In this document: positions 58,662 through 64,000 of the stretch, piece by piece | How the letters are laid out: every line of letters begins with the position of its first letter | Numbering within the stretch: the stretch's first letter is position 1 | From: Seriola aureovittata | Taxonomy: Eukaryota; Chordata; Actinopteri; Carangiformes; Carangidae | NCBI RefSeq assembly: GCF_021018895.1 | Contig: NC_079386.1 | Span: 8,847,835-8,911,834 of the forward strand | Length of the DNA: 64,000 nt | Direction: 5' to 3' | The notes under the pieces: generated by a model | What the model was told of the DNA's origin: nothing | What the model saw: only the letters and a program-made list of their open reading frames with translations | Database searches by the model: none | Position numbers and translations under genes: made by a program

Positions 58662-60901
58662 TTTGTTCATATGACCAGCGTAAAACATATATTTGCTCAA
58701 ATGTGAACATGATGAACTAAGATGGTGAACTTGGTAAACCTTATATCTTCTAAATAGAAGCTTGTTGGAATTATCATTGCGAGCATGTTTACGTACTGAT
58801 ATTAGCATTTATCTCAAAGCACAAGTGCAGTCTCACAGAAGCGCTGGTGTGGCTGTAGACTGGCGGTCTTGTTAACTTTTGCATAGCAAGCAATTTATTC
58901 AACGACAAATTGCTAAATTGTATTTACTGTATATGTATGTGTACATTTATAAATGATCACACCAAATATTTTGTTTAGCAAAGAAACATTTTTCAAATGT
59001 TTAACCTTCTTTACCATATTTTTTTTAATTTACTGTTCCAGTTTATTTCTACACAATGTGAGAAACAATTTGCATTTTGAAATCACTGAGCACCTAATTA
59101 CGCTGCCAGCACTGTGAGGTCACTGTGGAGAACAATGGCATCTAAGACCACTGAAGGGAAGAAAACATACACCTCATTTGTCTGAATCAATAATTATTAA
59201 TTTAGGAGGCAGTGTTTACTTTTATTAAAACAAATACAGAGTCACAACATGTAAAGTGTTATCTATCATGTTCAGAGTGCAGTTCAAGTATCTTTGTAGT
59301 TCCAGGAGATGTTTCTCACACGCTATGCAGACTGTAAAGTCTAACATCCATCTTTTTGTCAGCAGTTTTGTCTTGAATCATCCTGCATACTATATAGATA
59401 CTGATATAAGTGGGTGTATGGTTGGTTGTGTTTTCTGTTTTCTATTAAAGTTTTTTCTATTTTAGAGAAGAAATCAGTTTTTGGTGACAGTCAATTTCAT
59501 CTTTTTAATTACAATAATGAATAACTTGTCATCATGTGCTCCATTTTTGTGAAGTATGAGAGAGTGAAGTTGGGAATTGAGAGGAGAGTTGCATCAAGCC
59601 AAACAATAATTCTGTCTATGAATATTTTATGAAACATCTAAGAAAATAATTGATAGTCTGTGAAGGTGGTTGCCGTCAGTCACTATTTGTCTCGGCATGC
59701 TGCGGTGAGAGGTTTCTCAGTTTCTGAGAAAAATGCGCTGCAAAGAACACTTAATGACTACTTCTTCACATGGAAAATGTGAGTAGAACTAGTAGATAGT
59801 GACAAGGGAAGACAAGTTTGATAGTTCAACATATTGTAAAAGGATGAATCAGTATCAACTGTGCCTCGTAGAGGACCAGCCATTTTGGTTATACAATTCC
59901 TTTAGACATAAAAATGCTGTTCCAACAAGTTCGGAGGATCCGTTTTGTGTTTACGAAAAGAGTTAAGCTCCTACAGTGAGTCAGCATGTTTCTACGGCAC
60001 CATTTCTTTGAGGAAAAATGTATTTTTCTAACAAAATTGAGTGTTCCATGTGGCAGTGCAGGTCTTGCCATTTATAGAGCACCCGCCAGTAAACCAGAGA
60101 ATTGTATGGTAGCTGCCAGCCCCCTACTCTCCTTTTCGCAAGCCAGTGATCACAAGCACAGTAATTTTACAATGGTCACTTGCTTCATCCCCACTGCATC
60201 CCTTGCTCCGACAGTCCGAGACAGCTGACACAGCATTTATCTTTCTAGGCAATTTGAGCACACGGACCAGCTTTTGTTCATCGCTCACTCTGTTCTTGTT
60301 AAAAGGAAGGCATTATATATTTAGAAAATGGTGCAGAAGAAGAACACAGATGACAGTGGGTAGCATTAAAGCATTAAATTTTTAGTTAGTTTTATCAGTC
60401 ACTTCTCACACTTTTCTGCAGGTTTTTTGCTATGCAGGCAGGTCCAGGCAGTTTACGTTGACCAGTATTTTATGGACATCAGTTAACTATGCTTAGAATA
60501 TAAATAACGCAGCTGTGGAAACAATTTTTCTCATAACAGTGACAAATAGCTGAGTGCATACATTGTCTATGAAAAATTACTTATCATGTAGCAGCCCTTT
60601 CATTGTATGTGGAAAGATCTGTCTCGGCTACACGGCTTTGACCGTGCAACTGCACCATTCCATACAAATGGAAATGATGCATTCTGTTTTTCCGTCACAG
60701 GAGAGTGGCTTCCCATTTTCCACTCCCACTGTCAAGTTGTGCACAGCTGCATAAGTTTGCACGCTTGTGTGTGGGGCACAGGAAATGGCTGTTGACAGCA
60801 TAATGGGAGTATGAGGATGCAATATAAATCCTTAATCATGCCTGAATCATGAACTGCAGCACTTAAATGCACACATCATTCTGCTGCAAATACTCTCCTG
60901 G

Positions 60902-60921
60902 CAGAGAGTCTAGACTCTCTG
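60902..60921. repeat. Perfect 20-bp palindrome
   Basis: CAGAGAGTCTAGACTCTCTG equals its own reverse complement. No associated gene structure. Confidence 0.95.
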
Positions 60922-61232
60922 AGTTGTTTTGGCTATATTTTCAATAATTTTTATTCTTTACTTATCGTTTAAAGAGTACGCAAAATTTCTGCACTGTACC
61001 AACATTATCTAGTGATAGACATTCAGACATTTTTATATGCAAATAGAATAGAATTGATAAATTAGGTCGAAAACCACTTGACTGAAATCGTATTCCTTCC
61101 ATGACACTCAAAATGTGCTGTTTCTTCATCTTCTCAATCGTTTTCTGTCTTTCTCAATTACCAAACAAATAGAGACAACCTTAATTAAAAGACATGAGTC
61201 GCATATGAGTTGGGTCATCTCATAGTTAAAAG

Positions 61233-61585
61233 ACCAGTGTATAGAATTTAGGGGGATCTATTGGCAGAAATGGAATATAATATTCATAATTATGTGTATT
61301 ATTGTATGATCACCAGAAATTACGAACTGTGTTTTTGTTAGCTTTTAATAAGCCCTTCATATCTAGAAAGGGAGAGGGTCTTCTTCCTAGGAGCCCGCCA
61401 TGTTTCAACAGTAGCCCAGACCGGACACACCAAACACTGGCTCTAAAGAAGGCCTTTTGTGTTTTTATGTTACCTGAAGGACACTGTAGGTTCTCCTACA
61501 CATTTGGAAAAGTAGGGATGAGGGGAGGGGTATTCAATAGGTTGCTAACTGCAACTTCACCGCTAGATGCTATTAAATCTTACAA
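61233..61585. mobile_element. Non-autonomous interspersed repeat of teleost type
   Basis: About 350 bp. Left end accagtgtatagaatttagg and, inverted, right end ttgtaagatttaatagcatc share a degenerate terminal repeat. Inside are GCCATGTTTCAACAGTAGCC, TTATGTTACCTGAAGGACAC and TGTAGGTTCTCCTACAC, phrases I recall from an abundant percomorph repeat. The extreme right end appears worn away into an A-rich tract. A 140-codon open frame over it is part of the repeat, not a gene. Confidence 0.7.
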
Positions 61586-63019
61586 AAAAACAAAACAAAA
61601 AAAAGTAAATAAGAAAACCTGTACCTCATGTCGTGGCTTGGCAGATTTGACTTGGAACATCATTATGTTTCAGGATTCGCCTTTCATGCAAATTGCTTCT
61701 CTAAGCCTGGAAGTTCATTACTAATGGTGCTTCCCATCAAGTTGGAGGCCCATCCGAATACTAATATCCCTAGTACTTTGGATTTGTCACCTCAAGTCCC
61801 CTCTCCTCGTAGCATGGCAATTACAACAATGTGCTTTCCCTTCATGGAATTAGGCATCACTCCCTGTGGCGAACTTCCCACAACAGATGCTTTGCAGTCG
61901 TTTCCACAGACCATTGGAGCCCAAATGAACTAAACGAACAGACACTTTATATGTATTAGGTTTGGTGTAGTAGCACTTATCTTTGTTTTCTTATTTATTT
62001 ATCTGTCTAATCTTGCATCAAACACTTGTGTGCAATTTTAGTTTTTCTCCACTAAAAGGACTGAAGGTGGAGAGAAATCATTTTTGCTGCTCAAGATGAC
62101 AGATCACACTTAAAAAAATAAAAAATAAAAAAAGGCAGGAGCATTTTTCAACTAAAGTTTATGATGAGTAGCAAAACAGCAGTGCTGCATTTACGGTACT
62201 GTATTGTAAATAATATATGATGCGTCCTTGAGGTAACCTGGTTTAACCTGGTGTTACCTCAAGTTGCTCGTACAGGTCGCTACTCTCACAGTGCAGTGTG
62301 CCAGCTTTCGACTTCCTGAGAGTCGAAGGCGTCCTTGTGTCTTTGAATAAGGGAGGAAATTGGTAATTATGGATTTCTACAACTTGAAGTCATAACTGCT
62401 GAAGAAAAGACCTGAAGTGTTAACTCAAATTATAGTTAGAGTTATCTTAACACAGTAATCCTTGATGCCATTGTTTGTGTCTACCACTGTGCCATCATTT
62501 TATTTTTATTTATATTTGAGTTTATTTTCATCTTACTTGCTTTGCTATGACTGCTGTTACTGCTGTGCATAACAATATTTCCTTGGTAAGACTTAACAGA
62601 CACCAGGTGCCTAGCAAATGCAAATGCTCAAACTGGGTATAGGTTGAATCCCTGTTGTGTCATAGCATGTGTTGACAGAGGGTAGTGAAATGAACATATG
62701 TTTATTTACAAATCTTGCAGATTATTGCCTGAATCATTCACAATGCCAATATTTTTGATTTCTAAGTATCCACAGGAGGAAATGCGACTACAGGGAGCAC
62801 ACCTTTTTATTTGCACCAAAGCTGAGAAAGAAAAAGCTTTATTCCTGTTTTTCTATTTTTTTTTTTTTTTTGGTCCGTGATAGTCCCCAGCTCACCTTCA
62901 ATACATTGATGGGAAAGGAGAGTGAGCAGAAGAGCAAAATGGAAATGGTAATAAACATGCTAATGCTAGGCCGTGGAGCCGGGAAGAGCAGCTTCTTCCC
63001 GTCCCTCGGCTATCTGTTG

Positions 63020-63055
63020 GTGTGTGTGTGTGAGTGTGTGCGCGCGTGTGTGTGT
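63020..63055. repeat. (TG)n microsatellite with CG interruption
   Basis: TG repeats interrupted by TGAG and CGCGCG. Confidence 0.9.
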
Positions 63056-63125
63056 AAAGGGGAAATACAGAGATAGAGACAGAGCGAAAGGAAAGATGAA
63101 ATGTGCACAATACTGCATGTTAGAG

Positions 63126-63152
63126 CACACACACACACACAAATACACACAC
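63126..63152. repeat. (CA)n microsatellite
   Basis: CA repeats, 70 bp from the TG tract and therefore able to pair with it. Confidence 0.9.
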
Positions 63153-64000
63153 TTTGTGCTTCAGAGTAAACAGGAGAGAGCTGCATGTGAACGTGCCACC
63201 TTTCTCTTTCAATCGGCCTCTGGAGACAGTGCAAAGGGCCTTTTGTTGGCTCATTGGTGAGATAAGAAGCAGGGGAGGGGGGGGGTTTCAGAGACTCGCA
63301 GAGCCAGCTTTTTTTCTATAGGATGGAAGCACCCCTCTCAATAGGAACTCATTTGCCATGTTGTGTAATTGTGGTACATAATGGAGCACACCTCATTCAG
63401 GCAGCCCAAGGCTTTTTTCTAAAGCCATTTTCTCTTTTCACAGCCAAACAAGTCATGTTTTAGAGAGATATTATGCAGCCTTTTGAGCTCAGGGCCACCA
63501 CATATTTGCCTTTAGAATGGAATGTTGTGTGTAATCAAGATAAAATTTTGCTCAGTGCTTATTATAAAACAGCCACTGTCACGGTCAACTTGATATTTGT
63601 CATCTGACTTTTATTCTCACCGCTCGCTGGAAGTAAACAAACTGGCTGACCTTTCCAGCCTGGATTGTTAAACGTGTGTGTAGATGAGTGCTGGGTATTA
63701 ACAGCCACTGGTCACTAGGAGATATTGGCCTTGACGCAACCTGAGACTAGAATACTACCATAAACAATATATTGTATGCTTGTTAATTACATGAGAATAT
63801 GCTGCTTTATTTTCTTCATAGTCAAATGGATATCAAAGCTGAAGTGCAGAGATGAAAAATGACTGATTTGAAAATTATTGCTGAGCTTTTCCATTTAACC
63901 ACTGCAGGCTAGGAATGGATGGCTATTTGCATAATTTAACTGGCATCTTAATTATTGTGTCAGGAATCTGTATGCAAATGACTTAAGTCACTTAGAAATG

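Larger units (their letters stand above)
44523..64000 (-). other. Large ptprd intron (or 5' region) upstream of Ig2, open at window edge
   Basis: 19.5 kb with no convincing minus-strand exon: I looked for the Ig1 Cys motifs and a signal peptide with matching splice sites and found none. LAR-family genes have very long 5' introns, so Ig1 is expected beyond 64000. The stretch holds the transposons, microsatellites and the plus-strand exon candidate listed separately; the parts between them (46681-49741, 50199-56288, 57342-61232 and 61586-63019) are AT-rich with nothing I recognise. Confidence 0.75.

Noticed and set aside
61302..61724. 140-codon open frame on the plus strand
   Set aside because: Mostly covers an interspersed repeat; not a gene.
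1..64000. CRISPR arrays, operons, rRNA or tRNA genes
   Set aside because: No regularly spaced repeats, no tRNA cloverleaf and no rRNA signature; the window is vertebrate intron-exon sequence.

Overview
The window looks like nuclear DNA from a teleost fish, probably a percomorph. It is AT-rich, intron-rich and carries several interspersed repeats of kinds common in spiny-rayed fish. There is no bacterial or viral gene content and there are no runs of N.

One gene accounts for all the coding sequence I can support. It is a type IIa (LAR-family) receptor protein tyrosine phosphatase on the minus strand, best matched to PTPRD (teleost ptprda or ptprdb; the copy cannot be decided here). I could place 26 exons between 44522 and 1053. 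They sum to 4,604 nt, begin in phase 1 and end on a codon boundary, giving 1,534 uninterrupted codons when all mini-exons are included. Every junction keeps the frame. From high to low coordinates the exons encode: Ig2 (split, with mini-exons meA3 and meA6 in its middle), mini-exon meB, Ig3, eight fibronectin type III repeats (with mini-exon meC inside FN5), the membrane-proximal region with a likely furin site, the transmembrane helix, the juxtamembrane wedge, and the whole catalytic D1 phosphatase domain. Signal peptide and Ig1 should lie above 64000, and the D2 domain below position 1.

Region by region: 1-1052 is intron after D1; 1053-15948 holds D1 and wedge exons in large introns; 18588-22956 the juxtamembrane, transmembrane and membrane-proximal exons; 24875-34184 the densely packed FN repeats; 35365-44522 Ig2 and Ig3 with three mini-exons in long introns; 44523-64000 is about 19.5 kb with no convincing exon of this gene. 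That last part contains a nested transposon pair (44931-46680), two further non-autonomous elements (49742-50198 and 61233-61585), microsatellites, and one isolated exon-like segment on the plus strand (57273-57341).

The protein is a presynaptic adhesion receptor. The Ig/FN ectodomain binds postsynaptic organisers, and optional mini-exons in and between Ig domains tune partner choice. D1 is the active phosphatase. The least explained features are two back-to-back perfect palindromes just past a D1 splice donor (9586-9652), a coding-like 36-codon read-through after another D1 exon (12528-12640), and the plus-strand exon candidate.
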